From RUG11894 sp964344335 (GTDB lineage Bacteria; Bacillota; Clostridia; Peptostreptococcales; Anaerovoracaceae), in NCBI GenBank assembly GCA_964344335.1, contig CAYFMW010000001.1, positions 62,001 to 126,000 of the forward strand: a stretch of 64,000 nt of DNA, in the 5' to 3' direction. The notes beneath the pieces were generated by a model that saw only the letters and a list, made by a program, of their open reading frames with translations, did not search any database and was not told where the DNA came from. Made by a program: the position numbers and the translations under genes. Positions 17,441 through 26,145 of this stretch are shown here, piece after piece. How positions within the stretch are numbered: position 1 is the first letter of the stretch; the number at the start of each line of letters is the position of its first letter.

Positions 17441-18613
17441 TCAGTCCCAGGTGCTGGGGTCGTAGGGGTTGTATTCGCCCGGTTCGTAGCTTTGCGGACC
17501 TTCCTGTCCTGGCGAATCGCCCGCATCTGGATTTGCGGGATCGCTCGGTGTCGGATTTTCCGGCGGGTTTGCCGGGGTTGCGGTCGAGGGATCCGTCGCG
17601 GGGGGATCATTCGGATTAGCTGTGCCCGAAGTGTCCGTTGCCGGGTCTGCGCTCTGTTCCGTAGGAGTTCCCTCTACCTTGACCGGGCAGGCATCGTAGT
17701 CGTATACATAGTAGTTCTTGAGGACGCTCTTGCAGCGTTCGGTGTATTCCCTGGCCTGAGCCTCGGTAATCAGGAAGGATTTTATCGGATAGCCCGAAGG
17801 ATGCGGGCAGGCGTCGAAGTGATGGTAACCTTCGCCTACATCCACCAGATTCCAGTAGTGATCCGTCGTGCCTCCCGCACGCTCCACATCCACATTGGGG
17901 ATTCCGGCCCTCGTCAGCAGGGCCTTCGAGCAGGCATAGTAGTTGTAGCAGTCGCCTTTGCCGGTCATGAAGCCGACATATGCGCCTATCAGCCAGTTTG
18001 TCTTATCCGAGGTTCCGATGTACTTGACATGGCCGTACACATAGTCGTAGATTGCCGAGGCCTTGCTGCGCTTGCTCATATCCGGCTTTATAATTTCGGA
18101 AAGTATTTTATCCGAAAGCTCATTTATATATTCCTCGCTTAGGATTACAGGTTCCGCCATAAAGGAGGAATCGAAAAATTCGCTCTCCAGTTGGTTGTTG
18201 CCCTCTGAGCTCCCTGCTTCCGGGGGCTGTTCGACGGCTTCCGTAACCGTGAGCTTAACCGTTACGCTGCTTTCGTTGCCGCTGCTGTCCTTCGCTGTAT
18301 ATATAACATCGTAGACTCCGGGAGTGTAGAGGTTAACACCGCTTGCGTCGACGCTCAGAGTCGGCGATTCGTCTTTATCGTCCGTTACGCTAACCCCGTT
18401 TCTGTAGGACACGCGCGAGCCCTGCTCGATGCTCAGATCGACGGCTCCGTGGATTTGCGGAGGGGTGGTGTCCTTGTCGGGGGTTTTCTTGACAAATATA
18501 ATAACGGCAGCAACAAAAACCGTTATAAATAAAAGTACCAGTCCTGTGACCGTCCTCGCCTTACTCCTTGTTTTTGCAGCAGCCTTCTTGCGATTTTCTC
18601 GTTTGTACGCCAT
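17441..18613 (-). CDS. Membrane-anchored transglutaminase-like protein with Ig-like domain
   Basis: The 390-residue protein has a basic N-terminus, a single membrane segment (about residues 22-42, GLVLLFITVFVAAVIIFV), a bacterial Ig-like domain (about 55-125, ending GVYDVIYTAKDSSGNESS), a transglutaminase-like domain with Cys in GKGDCYNYYACSKALLTRAG and His in TTDHYWNLVDVG, and a tail rich in Pro, Thr, Asn and Asp. The domains should face outward. The Cys-His pair fits the papain-like transglutaminase fold, used for protease or cross-linking roles. The start at 18613 follows AAAGAGGT; an upstream in-frame ATG at 18679 is less likely. The substrate is unknown. Confidence 0.8.
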   Translation of the reverse strand: MAYKRENRKKAAAKTRSKARTVTGLVLLFITVFVAAVIIFVKKTPDKDTTPPQIHGAVDLSIEQGSRVSYRNGVSVTDDKDESPTLSVDASGVNLYTPGVYDVIYTAKDSSGNESSVTVKLTVTEAVEQPPEAGSSEGNNQLESEFFDSSFMAEPVILSEEYINELSDKILSEIIKPDMSKRSKASAIYDYVYGHVKYIGTSDKTNWLIGAYVGFMTGKGDCYNYYACSKALLTRAGIPNVDVERAGGTTDHYWNLVDVGEGYHHFDACPHPSGYPIKSFLITEAQAREYTERCKSVLKNYYVYDYDACPVKVEGTPTEQSADPATDTSGTANPNDPPATDPSTATPANPPENPTPSDPANPDAGDSPGQEGPQSYEPGEYNPYDPSTWD

Positions 18614-18742
18614 TAAACAGACCTCTTTGCAGATTTCTCGCTTATTCCTATTGCCTTTTGATATTAAGATATTTATCATATTCCGCCCTTTTTGTAAAGA
18701 GAGGCCGAGGCCTAATGCTTAGGATTTCAAGCCTTCGCTAAC

Positions 18743-18771
18743 TTTACAAGGGACTCGTTAAATGATATAAT
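18743..18771 (+). promoter_or_regulatory. Vegetative promoter of the acylation operon
   Basis: TTTACA and TATAAT are separated by 17 bases, about 60 bases upstream of the carrier protein gene. Confidence 0.65.
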
Positions 18772-18833
18772 TCATAAGACTAAAGAATAATTATGCATCA
18801 ATAATTCAGAAGTCATTTTTAAAGAGGTCGAAC

Positions 18834-19070
18834 ATGGATGTAAGAACGGAATTGAAGGAAATGTTGCTCGATATATACTCGGATGTCGATTTTGATAACG
18901 AGCAAAATCTTGTAGACGAGGGTGTACTCGATTCAATGGATATAGTCAATCTGGTTACGGAGATCAACGATAACTTCGACATCAGCATCGGTGCGAAGGA
19001 CATGATTCCCGATAATTTCAATTCTCTGGAGGCTACGACCGCCCTGGTTCAAAAGCTCATAGACGAATAA
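18834..19070 (+). CDS. Acyl/aminoacyl carrier protein (DltC-like)
   Basis: This 78-residue carrier protein has the phosphopantetheine attachment Ser34 in EGVLDSMDIVNLVTEI, and its length matches DltC (about 78 residues). In dlt systems the carrier is loaded by the ligase DltA and passes D-alanine to the MBOAT protein. No DltA ligase is present here, so the cargo is unknown and it could be another acyl group. It is the first gene of a three-gene operon, 18 bases before the MBOAT gene. The AAAGAGG ribosome site is 8 bases upstream. Confidence 0.82.
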   Translation: MDVRTELKEMLLDIYSDVDFDNEQNLVDEGVLDSMDIVNLVTEINDNFDISIGAKDMIPDNFNSLEATTALVQKLIDE

Positions 19071-19088
19071 TAAGGAGTTCGACAGCTT

Positions 19089-20681
19089 ATGCTATTTACT
19101 TCCTATAGTTTCATAGGCTTTTTGGCCGTGCTGTTTTTGCTGTACTATACAATTCCGACCAAGTACCGTAAAGCGCTGCTTCTAGTCGCAAACTTCTGTT
19201 TTTATTATATAGCGGACCCGAGATATATCCTATTTATAGCAGCGACCATTCTCAGCATCTGGTATGCGGGTATGCGCATAGGCGATAATTGGCTCGCGCA
19301 GGAGCGCGGCCTTGCGGAGATGGATTTTCCCGACAGGGATGCCAAGAAGGCCTACAGGGAGGCTCAAAAGAAAATCCGCAAGCGCTGGATGCTCGCCGCC
19401 CTGCTGTTCAACCTCGGAATTATGGCCGTCATAAAGTACACGAACTTCGTCATCTACAATGTCAATGGAATTCTGAGCGCATCCGGCAGCACGCAGCAAC
19501 TTTCCTTTGTGAATATAATAATGCCCATGGGCATATCTTTTTATACATTCCAGGCTCTATCGTATCTCTTCGATGTAAATCGCGGGACCTGCCAGGCCGA
19601 GCGCAGCCTGCCTCGCTTTGCCCTCTTCGTTTCCTTCTTCCCGCAGCTTGTACAGGGGCCGATAAGCCGCTATCCCGATCTTTCGCAGACGCTGTATAAC
19701 GAGGAGCCTTTCGACATGAAGAACCTCTCCTTCGGCCTTCAGCGCATGCTTTGGGGATATTTCAAGAAATTGCTCGTCGCGGACAGAATGCTGGCACTGG
19801 TGCGCACCGTCACCGGCGATCCTTCAACATACCACGGCTCTTATGCGCTTGTGGCCATGCTTTTCTACAGCATCGGACTATACGCCGATTTTACGGGCGG
19901 GATAGATATAACGATAGGCGTCGCCGAGTGCCTCGGGATAAAGCTTCAGGAGAACTTCAATCTGCCGTATTTTTCGGACTCCCTCGCAGAGTTCTGGAGG
20001 AGATGGCATATGACCATGAGCTCCTGGTTTAGGGAGTATATGTTCTTTCCGCTTTCCACATCCCGGCAGATGGGACGCTTTGCGAAGTTTGTCAAAACCC
20101 ATTTCGGAAACGCGCTCGGAAAGCGTCTGCCGCTGTATCTGTCGTCCTTCATAGTCTGGTTTGCTACGGGTATCTGGCACGGTGCGAGCTGGAACTTTAT
20201 ATTCTGGGGCCTTGCCAACTGGGCAATCCTGATGGTTTCCCAGGAGCTGGAAGGATTTTATTCAGGCATGCGCGAGCGCTACGCGTTTTTCAGGACCTCG
20301 GCTTTCAAGGTTATAGCCGTAATCAGAACTTTTCTGTTGCTGAGCCTCCTCAATTTTATCGACTGCTACCTAAATATTATTCATATGTTTAAAACCTTCT
20401 TCTCCATCTTTACGACGAGCAATTATCATTTGCTCTTCGACGGCTCCATGCTCAAGCTTGGCATGAGCGGCCCGGATTTCATAGCGGCCCTGGCGGGTTC
20501 TCTGGTGATGCTTGCGGTGGGTCTCATGCAGGTTAAGGGCGGCAGCATTCGCGAGAGGGTTGCGCAAAAGTCGCCGGCTTTCAGACTTGTATTTTGGTAC
20601 GGAATGTTTTTAATAGTGTTAGTTTTCGGAGCCTACGGAGTGGGCTACGATGCGAGTCAGTTCGTATATAATCAATTTTAG
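19089..20681 (+). CDS. MBOAT family membrane O-acyltransferase (DltB/AlgI-like)
   Basis: This 530-residue multi-pass protein has the family's invariant histidine in ATGIWHGASWNFIFWG. It also carries the conserved DFTGGIDITIGVAECLG and FWRRWHMTMSSWFREYMFFPL stretches. Members transfer acyl or D-alanyl groups across the membrane to cell-wall polymers or exopolysaccharides. It lies between a carrier protein gene and an SGNH-like gene, the layout of dlt and similar surface-acylation operons. It is longer than DltB (about 400 residues), with extra helices at the C-terminus, and so is closer to the AlgI-type group. Confidence 0.9.
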   Translation: MLFTSYSFIGFLAVLFLLYYTIPTKYRKALLLVANFCFYYIADPRYILFIAATILSIWYAGMRIGDNWLAQERGLAEMDFPDRDAKKAYREAQKKIRKRWMLAALLFNLGIMAVIKYTNFVIYNVNGILSASGSTQQLSFVNIIMPMGISFYTFQALSYLFDVNRGTCQAERSLPRFALFVSFFPQLVQGPISRYPDLSQTLYNEEPFDMKNLSFGLQRMLWGYFKKLLVADRMLALVRTVTGDPSTYHGSYALVAMLFYSIGLYADFTGGIDITIGVAECLGIKLQENFNLPYFSDSLAEFWRRWHMTMSSWFREYMFFPLSTSRQMGRFAKFVKTHFGNALGKRLPLYLSSFIVWFATGIWHGASWNFIFWGLANWAILMVSQELEGFYSGMRERYAFFRTSAFKVIAVIRTFLLLSLLNFIDCYLNIIHMFKTFFSIFTTSNYHLLFDGSMLKLGMSGPDFIAALAGSLVMLAVGLMQVKGGSIRERVAQKSPAFRLVFWYGMFLIVLVFGAYGVGYDASQFVYNQF

Positions 20682-20683
20682 AT

Positions 20684-21730
20684 ATGAATACTAAAAGTAA
20701 GAAAATAATTGCAATAATAATATGCGCGGTTATCGCCCTTTCGGGATTCTTCCTGCTTCAGCGGCTGCTGATGCCGAAGTACGCCGTAGATTTGATTGAA
20801 GGGTCCTTCATCGCCGAGTACTACGACGAGGAAAAGGACTTCGATGTGATGTTCATCGGGGACTGCGAGGTCTATTCCAATTTCTCGCCTGCGGTGCTCT
20901 GGAGCGAATACGGCATAAACAGCTTTATACGCGGCAGCGCCGAGCAGTACATCTGGCAGTCCTATTATTTGCTCGAGGATGTCCTGCGCTACGAGACCCC
21001 GAAGGTCGTCATATTCAACATCCAGTCGCTTCAGTTCGAGAAGTCTCAGCGCGAAGCCTACAACCGCATGACCCTCGAAGGCATGGAATGGTCGATGTCC
21101 AAGGTTAAGGCTATAAAGGCTTCGCTTCTCCCAGAGGAGCAATTCCTCGATTATGTATTCCCGATACTGCGCTATCATAGCCGCTGGAGCGCGCTGGGCG
21201 CGGAAGACTTCGAGTATATGTTTAAGTCTAAAAAGCAGACCCACAACGGCTACTCCATGCGGGTGGATGTATTGCCCGTCGAGAGCCTCCCGGAGCCCAA
21301 GATACTCGCGAATTATCAGTTTAGCGAGCATGCCTGGAGCTACCTGGATATGATGCGCGAGCTCTGTGCGGAGAAGGGCATCGAGCTGCTGTTTATAAAG
21401 GCTCCCAGCGTCTATCCTCACTGGTATGCGGAGTACGATCAGCAGGTTCGGGATTACGCCGAAAAGTACGATATTCACTATATAAACTTCCTGGAGATTG
21501 GTGAAGAGACGGGTATAGACTACAGCACCGACACCTTCGACGCGGGCATGCACCTCAATCTCTCGGGCGCGGAGAAGACCTCCGTCTGGCTCGGGAAATA
21601 CCTGCGCGAGACCTATAATCTGCCCGACAGGCGCGGCGAGGAGCATATGAGCGAGCTCTGGAAGCAGAAGCTGGCCGACTATGAGGCGGAAAAGCTCTAT
21701 CAGTACGAGCTCTATGGAATAAAGCAGTAA
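20684..21730 (+). CDS. Membrane-anchored SGNH-like protein (DltD/AlgX-type partner)
   Basis: The 348-residue protein has an N-terminal membrane anchor (residues about 8-28) and an outward SGNH-type domain. Block I reads FIGDCEVYSNFSP, with Cys61 where the catalytic serine of GDS motifs normally lies, and a C-terminal DAGMHLNLSG gives Asp286 and His290. Such proteins act with MBOAT transferases to complete acyl transfer outside the cell. The start lies 2 bases after the MBOAT stop, so the genes are coupled. The last 30 residues are charged and probably helical. The cysteine may be a natural nucleophile variant of this subfamily or may abolish hydrolase activity. Confidence 0.75.
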   Translation: MNTKSKKIIAIIICAVIALSGFFLLQRLLMPKYAVDLIEGSFIAEYYDEEKDFDVMFIGDCEVYSNFSPAVLWSEYGINSFIRGSAEQYIWQSYYLLEDVLRYETPKVVIFNIQSLQFEKSQREAYNRMTLEGMEWSMSKVKAIKASLLPEEQFLDYVFPILRYHSRWSALGAEDFEYMFKSKKQTHNGYSMRVDVLPVESLPEPKILANYQFSEHAWSYLDMMRELCAEKGIELLFIKAPSVYPHWYAEYDQQVRDYAEKYDIHYINFLEIGEETGIDYSTDTFDAGMHLNLSGAEKTSVWLGKYLRETYNLPDRRGEEHMSELWKQKLADYEAEKLYQYELYGIKQ

Positions 21731-21958
21731 ATATACTTAATATTAGATATGCTAATGCGAAGATTGGCCCTGCAGCGGAGTTTCTCCTTTAAGAAAAACA
21801 AAGAAGCAGGGCTTTTTTGTCCTCAGGTCTTAAAAGTATCGAAATCGGAGATAAGTTGCAGTTTGCAACTGAAATTTTCTCCATTTTGTGGCAAAATTAA
21901 ATCGCCGACTAAATTAGTAAGAGAGGGCTTTGCGTTTATATCGAGAAAGGAACAAAAA

Positions 21959-22223
21959 ATGAAAGATATTAAAAAGGATCCTTTTGAAGAATACATTAAA
22001 AATTTACCGCCCACACGCAGAGAGCTGGCTCAAGCATGGTCTACAGCGATAGGCCTGCAGGATGTAGACGGACGGCGCGAGCAGGTATATGCACGAAACC
22101 ATAAATGCCATGGACGATGAGACCTTCGCGAATTGGATGGATTATCACTTTGCGATTTGCGAACGCCAGGATTTGATCGGAGCGTCAAATCATACTTTGG
22201 ATATTTTGCGAAAGCACAGCTAA
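21959..22223 (+). pseudogene. Frameshifted small gene, VbhA-like N-terminal motif
   Basis: The frame starts KDIKKDPFEEYIKNLPP and includes ELAQAWSTAIGLQDVDG, resembling the helical antitoxin-VbhA-type domain. It then shifts at a tandem ACGGACGG (22068-22075). Removing one ACGG restores a single frame of 86 residues that continues ASRYMHETINAMDDETFANWM and ends LDILRKHS. The 3' part has good protein character in the shifted frame. This is a recent-looking 4-base duplication, or an assembly error. AAAGGAAC precedes the ATG. Antitoxin identity is tentative, and no Fic gene is adjacent. Confidence 0.65.
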
Positions 22224-22242
22224 GTTTATTGAGGAGATCTGA

Positions 22243-22719
22243 ATGGACATTAGTTATATTGCAGGTAAAGATAAGTTTAATTATAGGGTATGCGGTATTA
22301 TCATAAATGAAAACAAAGTTCTTGCAATGCATGACGAGCGGTCGCCATATTACTACCTGCCGGGAGGAAGGGTCAAAATGGGGGAAACTGCAGAACATGC
22401 AATAATTAGGGAGATCGAGGAGGAACTGAATATCAGACCCGGCATTGTTCGTCCGTTATGGTTAAATCAGAGTTTTTTCGTCGAAGATGTGGATAAGCTG
22501 AGCTATCATGAAATCTGCATCTATTTTTTGATTGATATTTCTGAAACTGACTTGTTGGATAAGGGCGAAGTCTTTACGCTCAACGAAGGACATCACATTC
22601 ACGATTATGAGTGGCTGGAATTTGAGCAGCTGGAAAATGAATATTTTTGTCCGCTGTTTCTAAAGAAAGAGATATTCAATCTCCCGGAACACTTTACAAT
22701 CAGAACGGAAATTGAATAG
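22243..22719 (+). CDS. NUDIX hydrolase
   Basis: The 158-residue protein carries a complete Nudix box, GRVKMGETAEHAIIREIEEEL (residues about 43-63), with all the conserved Gly, Glu, Arg and Glu positions needed for metal binding. The family hydrolyses nucleoside diphosphates linked to other groups; the substrate cannot be told from sequence. GAGGAG lies 7 bases before the ATG. It follows the frameshifted gene by 19 bases, so the two may have been one unit in an accessory stretch. Confidence 0.9.
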   Translation: MDISYIAGKDKFNYRVCGIIINENKVLAMHDERSPYYYLPGGRVKMGETAEHAIIREIEEELNIRPGIVRPLWLNQSFFVEDVDKLSYHEICIYFLIDISETDLLDKGEVFTLNEGHHIHDYEWLEFEQLENEYFCPLFLKKEIFNLPEHFTIRTEIE

Positions 22720-22954
22720 CTGGATAAGAAATTACAAAGGTGCTTTCCGTGGCGAAAATGGATATTAAAAAACTTTCAAAAACCTATGATGTGAGAAAGC
22801 TTGCCTGAAGAGTATGAGGATCTTCCCTGCTTTAATTTTTAAACGATAAATCCCGGGTTTCAATTGTCGCAATAAAGTATTAATATATTTTTAAAGGGAT
22901 GGAAGTCCCTGGTATTTTGAGACTCATGGCGATATCGCTTATATAAGGTGTACT
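22720..22954. other. Spacer with gene debris
   Basis: Apart from the short GNAT-like remnant at 22758-22808, no credible frame or structure was seen here. Confidence 0.4.
22758..22808 (+). pseudogene. N-terminal remnant of a GNAT-type gene
   Basis: A 16-residue frame, MDIKKLSKTYDVRKLA, resembles the start of a common clostridial acetyltransferase family and then stops. A further short frame in another phase (LPEEYEDLPCFNF) follows. No full gene can be rebuilt. Confidence 0.35.
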
Positions 22955-23923
22955 ATGAAAAATTTAACCAAACTATTAGTAGTGCTTGTTCTTATATCGT
23001 TACTTGGTGCCTGCAGAAACAGCGGGGGGGATAATAATATGGAAACAGACCCGGATATTATGTGCGGCGGAGTCGTTGACAGAAGTTATGACGCGCCCAA
23101 GCTAATCGAATCGAAGGACTTAACGGCTATAGATACGGGATTTTTTTACACGGAAAACTACGGAAACCGCCATGACGCCTTCCTAAAGATTAAACTTGCG
23201 CGAAACGAAAAGGGCGAGCTCATCCTGAGCGAAGAAAACCGCTACAATGTGAGCGTAAAAGTCGGCGACGAAGTACTCGGCGGCGCTCGGGAGCTCATCG
23301 GTAAATTTAAGTTGTCGGAGCTTAACGGAACGGATAGATATACATCGGGACTTCCCAATCCACATTCGCCAATTTATTTTAAAGCCGAATACGCGAGCGG
23401 AGAAAGCATATATTTTTGCGTGAACGGCAACGCTGAAGAAGCTTGGTGCAACGAGCTCGCAGGATATTTTTTGGATGTCTTTGAGAAATACGGCGAAACT
23501 TCGGTTTTGCCGCCTAAAGAAAGCCTTCAGATAGTCGAGTTCGGCTTAGAGTATTTTGACGGCGATTTGGGACGCGAATACTGCAGTATAACAATGCCGG
23601 ACGGGGAAGAGAATTTGCGCAAATTCCAATGGGATTATGCCGGTGATGAAGACGAGCTCGAGGATTACATCGATGTTCCCGAAAACTTTTACATCGAGCT
23701 GGCAAGCTTTTTAAAGGATTTGAAAATTGATTCTCTTATAAACGGCGATTATGAACCTCCTTTTGAAGCAAAAAACCCCGGGGTTGCCGGTTTCAATATA
23801 TTTATTAAGCATGCCGACCTTTCTTATGACTTGGGCAGCATCAAAGGCGACGAAATTACCCCCGAGCTGCTCGAGAAAATTAATGCGATATTAGATTTCG
23901 CCGATAAGTATTTCGAACAATAA
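22955..23923 (+). CDS. Predicted lipoprotein of unknown function
   Basis: The 322-residue product has a lipoprotein signal (LLVVLVLISLLGAC, lipobox LGAC at residues 17-20) followed by a charged, Glu- and Asp-rich mature part with no recognised domain. There are regularly spaced aromatic residues and a few Cys (Cys37 and others). Phrases such as EFGLEYFDGDLGREYCSITMPDG suggest a repeated beta-strand fold, but that is impression only. The ribosome site is weak (AAGG 8 bases upstream). The upstream sequence GTACTATGAAAAA recurs before the truncated lipoprotein start at 24329. Confidence 0.7.
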   Translation: MKNLTKLLVVLVLISLLGACRNSGGDNNMETDPDIMCGGVVDRSYDAPKLIESKDLTAIDTGFFYTENYGNRHDAFLKIKLARNEKGELILSEENRYNVSVKVGDEVLGGARELIGKFKLSELNGTDRYTSGLPNPHSPIYFKAEYASGESIYFCVNGNAEEAWCNELAGYFLDVFEKYGETSVLPPKESLQIVEFGLEYFDGDLGREYCSITMPDGEENLRKFQWDYAGDEDELEDYIDVPENFYIELASFLKDLKIDSLINGDYEPPFEAKNPGVAGFNIFIKHADLSYDLGSIKGDEITPELLEKINAILDFADKYFEQ

Positions 23924-23976
23924 AGACGATGGGCAAAAGACATAAGCCATTCGCAATCTCGCCGTCTCGCGCGACA

Positions 23977-24273
23977 TTATTGGGGAAGTATCTCCATTCC
24001 GCTTCCGTCTAAGTTCATAACTATTATTGAGGCCAGCATCACCGGAGGATTCTCGATTGGATCTTCTGCAAGCGGGCTTCTTGTAAAATCGATAATCATC
24101 AGTTTGTCATTTACAATGTTTATGAACATATTTAATGAAGTACTTGAAAATAAAGTCTTTTCATCACTTCCGAAATAAAACTGTCCGTGCATAATATTGC
24201 CTAAATCCGATGCGTGGCCGTGATATAATAATGCTGCAAGTCGTAGCTCGAGGGGTATCACGAGTATAAGCAA
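23977..24273 (-). pseudogene. Possible fragment of a DUF5050-like protein gene
   Basis: A minus-strand frame of 98 residues contains NDKLMIIDFT and ends VMNLDGSGMEILPQ, reminiscent of the beta-propeller-like repeats of DUF5050/TolB-like surface proteins. There is no signal peptide, ribosome site or full domain. It is either a 3' gene fragment or a chance frame. Confidence 0.3.
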
Positions 24274-24328
24274 AAGGTGAAATATCGATTGATACCGTTT
24301 ATCTGGTAATGTTTACCTGAGCTGTACT

Positions 24329-24427
24329 ATGAAAAAGTTTATAAAATTTTTGCCGTTAATTATTCTCATATCAGGGCTAGGTGCTTGCATCAAGAGCGAA
24401 GGGGATGATAAGGATGCATATTTATAA
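24329..24427 (+). pseudogene. Truncated lipoprotein gene (signal peptide only)
   Basis: The frame encodes a good lipoprotein signal (LPLIILISGLGACIKSEGDD) and stops after 32 residues. Its context (CTGTACTATGAAAAA) copies that of the lipoprotein at 22955. It overlaps the start of the acetyltransferase gene, so a deletion or insertion has probably joined the two. Confidence 0.5.
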
Positions 24428-24674
24428 TATTCGCCCGGCGAGCTATGCCGATCTGGATGAGCTCGAAGTGATTTTTCGGGNNNNNNNNNNNNNNNNNNNN
24501 NNNNNNNNNNNNNNNNNNNNNNNNNNNNNNNNNNNNNNNNNNNNNNNNNNNNNNNNNNNNNNNNNNNNNNNNNNNNNNNNGGCGATAGAGCGAAACGGGT
24601 TTTCGTACTGCGGTATAATTATAGTTGAGGACGGAACACCCCGCTTAGCATACCAATGGGTGAAAGAAAAATAG
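24414..24674 (+). CDS. GNAT family acetyltransferase, interrupted by an assembly gap
   Basis: The 5' part encodes MHIYNIRPASYADLDELEVIFR, the standard start of a GNAT N-acetyltransferase. The 3' part after the 100-N gap encodes NGFSYCGIIIVEDGTPRLAYQWVKEK, the standard end. Roughly 80-100 residues, including the acetyl-CoA-binding loop, must lie in the gap, so the gap is longer than the 100 N shown. An alternative start is the ATG at 24405. The substrate is unknown. Confidence 0.7.
   Translation: MHIYNIRPASYADLDELEVIFRXXXXXXXXXXXXXXXXXXXXXXXXXXXXXXXXXXAIERNGFSYCGIIIVEDGTPRLAYQWVKEK
24481..24580. other. Assembly gap (100 N)
   Basis: Exactly 100 N mark a gap of unknown size inside the acetyltransferase gene. 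The flanks do not share an obvious repeat. Confidence 0.99.
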
Positions 24675-24776
24675 CGAGAATGAGCAATTCCACTCAAATT
24701 CGCCAAACAGGGGATGTTGTATTTTAGGGGGAAAGCGCTGACATCGCCTTACTTCATGAACTAAGATTCGCTCCCG

Positions 24777-24807
24777 GGCAGCCTCAGGTTTTGAGGCTGC
24801 CTTGCTT
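24777..24807 (+). terminator. Intrinsic terminator after the GNAT gene
   Basis: GGCAGCCTCA pairs with TGAGGCTGCC across a short loop and is followed by TTGCTT. Confidence 0.65.
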
Positions 24808-24916
24808 GTACCGGAGGGGGTCATTTTATGCAGGCGCTCTTGCGCTCAGCTTGTCAGTCCACCGCACAAGTGGTAAAATTTATATGTAGTTTTATCCGCA
24901 ATAAAGGAGGATGAAT

Positions 24917-26086
24917 ATGAGGACAATAGGTACCGGCGCATACGGAATTCGCGCCCCCATAATCAAAGAGGGCGATAATTTGGTCGATATTGTCGTTCAG
25001 TCCGTGCTGCAGAGCGGGTTGGAGCTGCGAGACCACGATGTTATCGGCGTTACCGAGGCGGTGGTAGCTCGCGCTCAGGGTAATTATGTTACTACCGACG
25101 ATATTGCCGGGGATATAAATGAATTGTTTTCGGGAAAGATTGGAATCGTTTTTCCGATTCTCAGCCGCAATCGATTTGCCATTGCACTCAAAGGCATCGC
25201 CAAATCGGGGAAAAAGATTTACATCCAGTTCAGCTATCCTTCCGACGAGGTGGGCAACTCTTTGATGGATGTCGATATTATGGAAGAGCATAATATCAAT
25301 CCTTATTCCGACTGTTTAAGCAAAGAGGATTATAGAAGAATTTTCGGCGAACAGGTTTCGCACCCGTTTACCGGCATAGATTATGTTCGTCTCTACGAAG
25401 AGCTCTCCGTTTATCCCGGACAGATAGAAGTGTTTTTCTCTAACGACTTGAAAGATATCCTGCGTTACACGGACGAGGTGTTGCTGGCCAACACTCATAA
25501 CAGCGATAAGTTTGCAAAAAAATTGCTTTCTTTGGGTGCAAAAAAGGCCCTTACTCTGAAAGACGTTTGCAAGGAAAATCGCGGCGCCGGATATAATCCG
25601 CAGTACGGTCTGCTCGGCTCCAATACGGCCGGCGAGGAAAGGTTGAAATTATTCCCGCGCGATTCACTCGGAACGGCAAAGCTTATACAGGAGAAGATTT
25701 ATAATCAAACGGGCAAGAAAGTAGAAGTGCTCATTTACGGAGACGGCGCTTTTAAGGACCCGATCGGCAAGATTTGGGAATTGGCGGACCCGGTGGTTTC
25801 TCCCGGCTTTACCGAAGGTCTTCGCGGACGCCCCGACGAGTTGAAATTAAAGTATCTTGCGGATAACGAATTGGCGGACCTGCACGGAGAGGAGCTCAAC
25901 GAGGCTATGCGACACATCATTGCCGAGAAGGATCATTGCGCCGATAAACACGATTCCCTGGGAACGACACCCAGGCAGTTGAGCGATCTTCTGGGAACCC
26001 TCTGCGACCTCGTCAGCGGCAGCGGCGACAAAGGCACGCCCTTCGTCGTGGTTCAGGGATACTTCGATAATTACGCCAGCGAATAG
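24917..26086 (+). CDS. Coenzyme F420-0:L-glutamate ligase family protein (CofE-like)
   Basis: This 389-residue protein resembles the N-terminal CofE domain (IGTGAYGIRAPIIKEGDNLVDIV, GVTEAVVARAQGNYV) but is longer than archaeal CofE (about 250 residues), with a further C-terminal part (TTPRQLSDLLGTLCDLVSGSGDKGTPFVV). Clostridia generally lack F420, so the natural substrate is unknown; addition of glutamate to another cofactor or metabolite is possible. The start at 24917 is chosen over ATG at 24911 because AAGGAGG ends at 24910. It lies just upstream of the ATPase and oxidoreductase operon. Confidence 0.75.
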   Translation: MRTIGTGAYGIRAPIIKEGDNLVDIVVQSVLQSGLELRDHDVIGVTEAVVARAQGNYVTTDDIAGDINELFSGKIGIVFPILSRNRFAIALKGIAKSGKKIYIQFSYPSDEVGNSLMDVDIMEEHNINPYSDCLSKEDYRRIFGEQVSHPFTGIDYVRLYEELSVYPGQIEVFFSNDLKDILRYTDEVLLANTHNSDKFAKKLLSLGAKKALTLKDVCKENRGAGYNPQYGLLGSNTAGEERLKLFPRDSLGTAKLIQEKIYNQTGKKVEVLIYGDGAFKDPIGKIWELADPVVSPGFTEGLRGRPDELKLKYLADNELADLHGEELNEAMRHIIAEKDHCADKHDSLGTTPRQLSDLLGTLCDLVSGSGDKGTPFVVVQGYFDNYASE

Positions 26087-26145
26087 AGCGGATAAAATTC
26101 GTTCCTTCCGATTCGTGGAAATTATATAAATTGTATGTATAGAGT

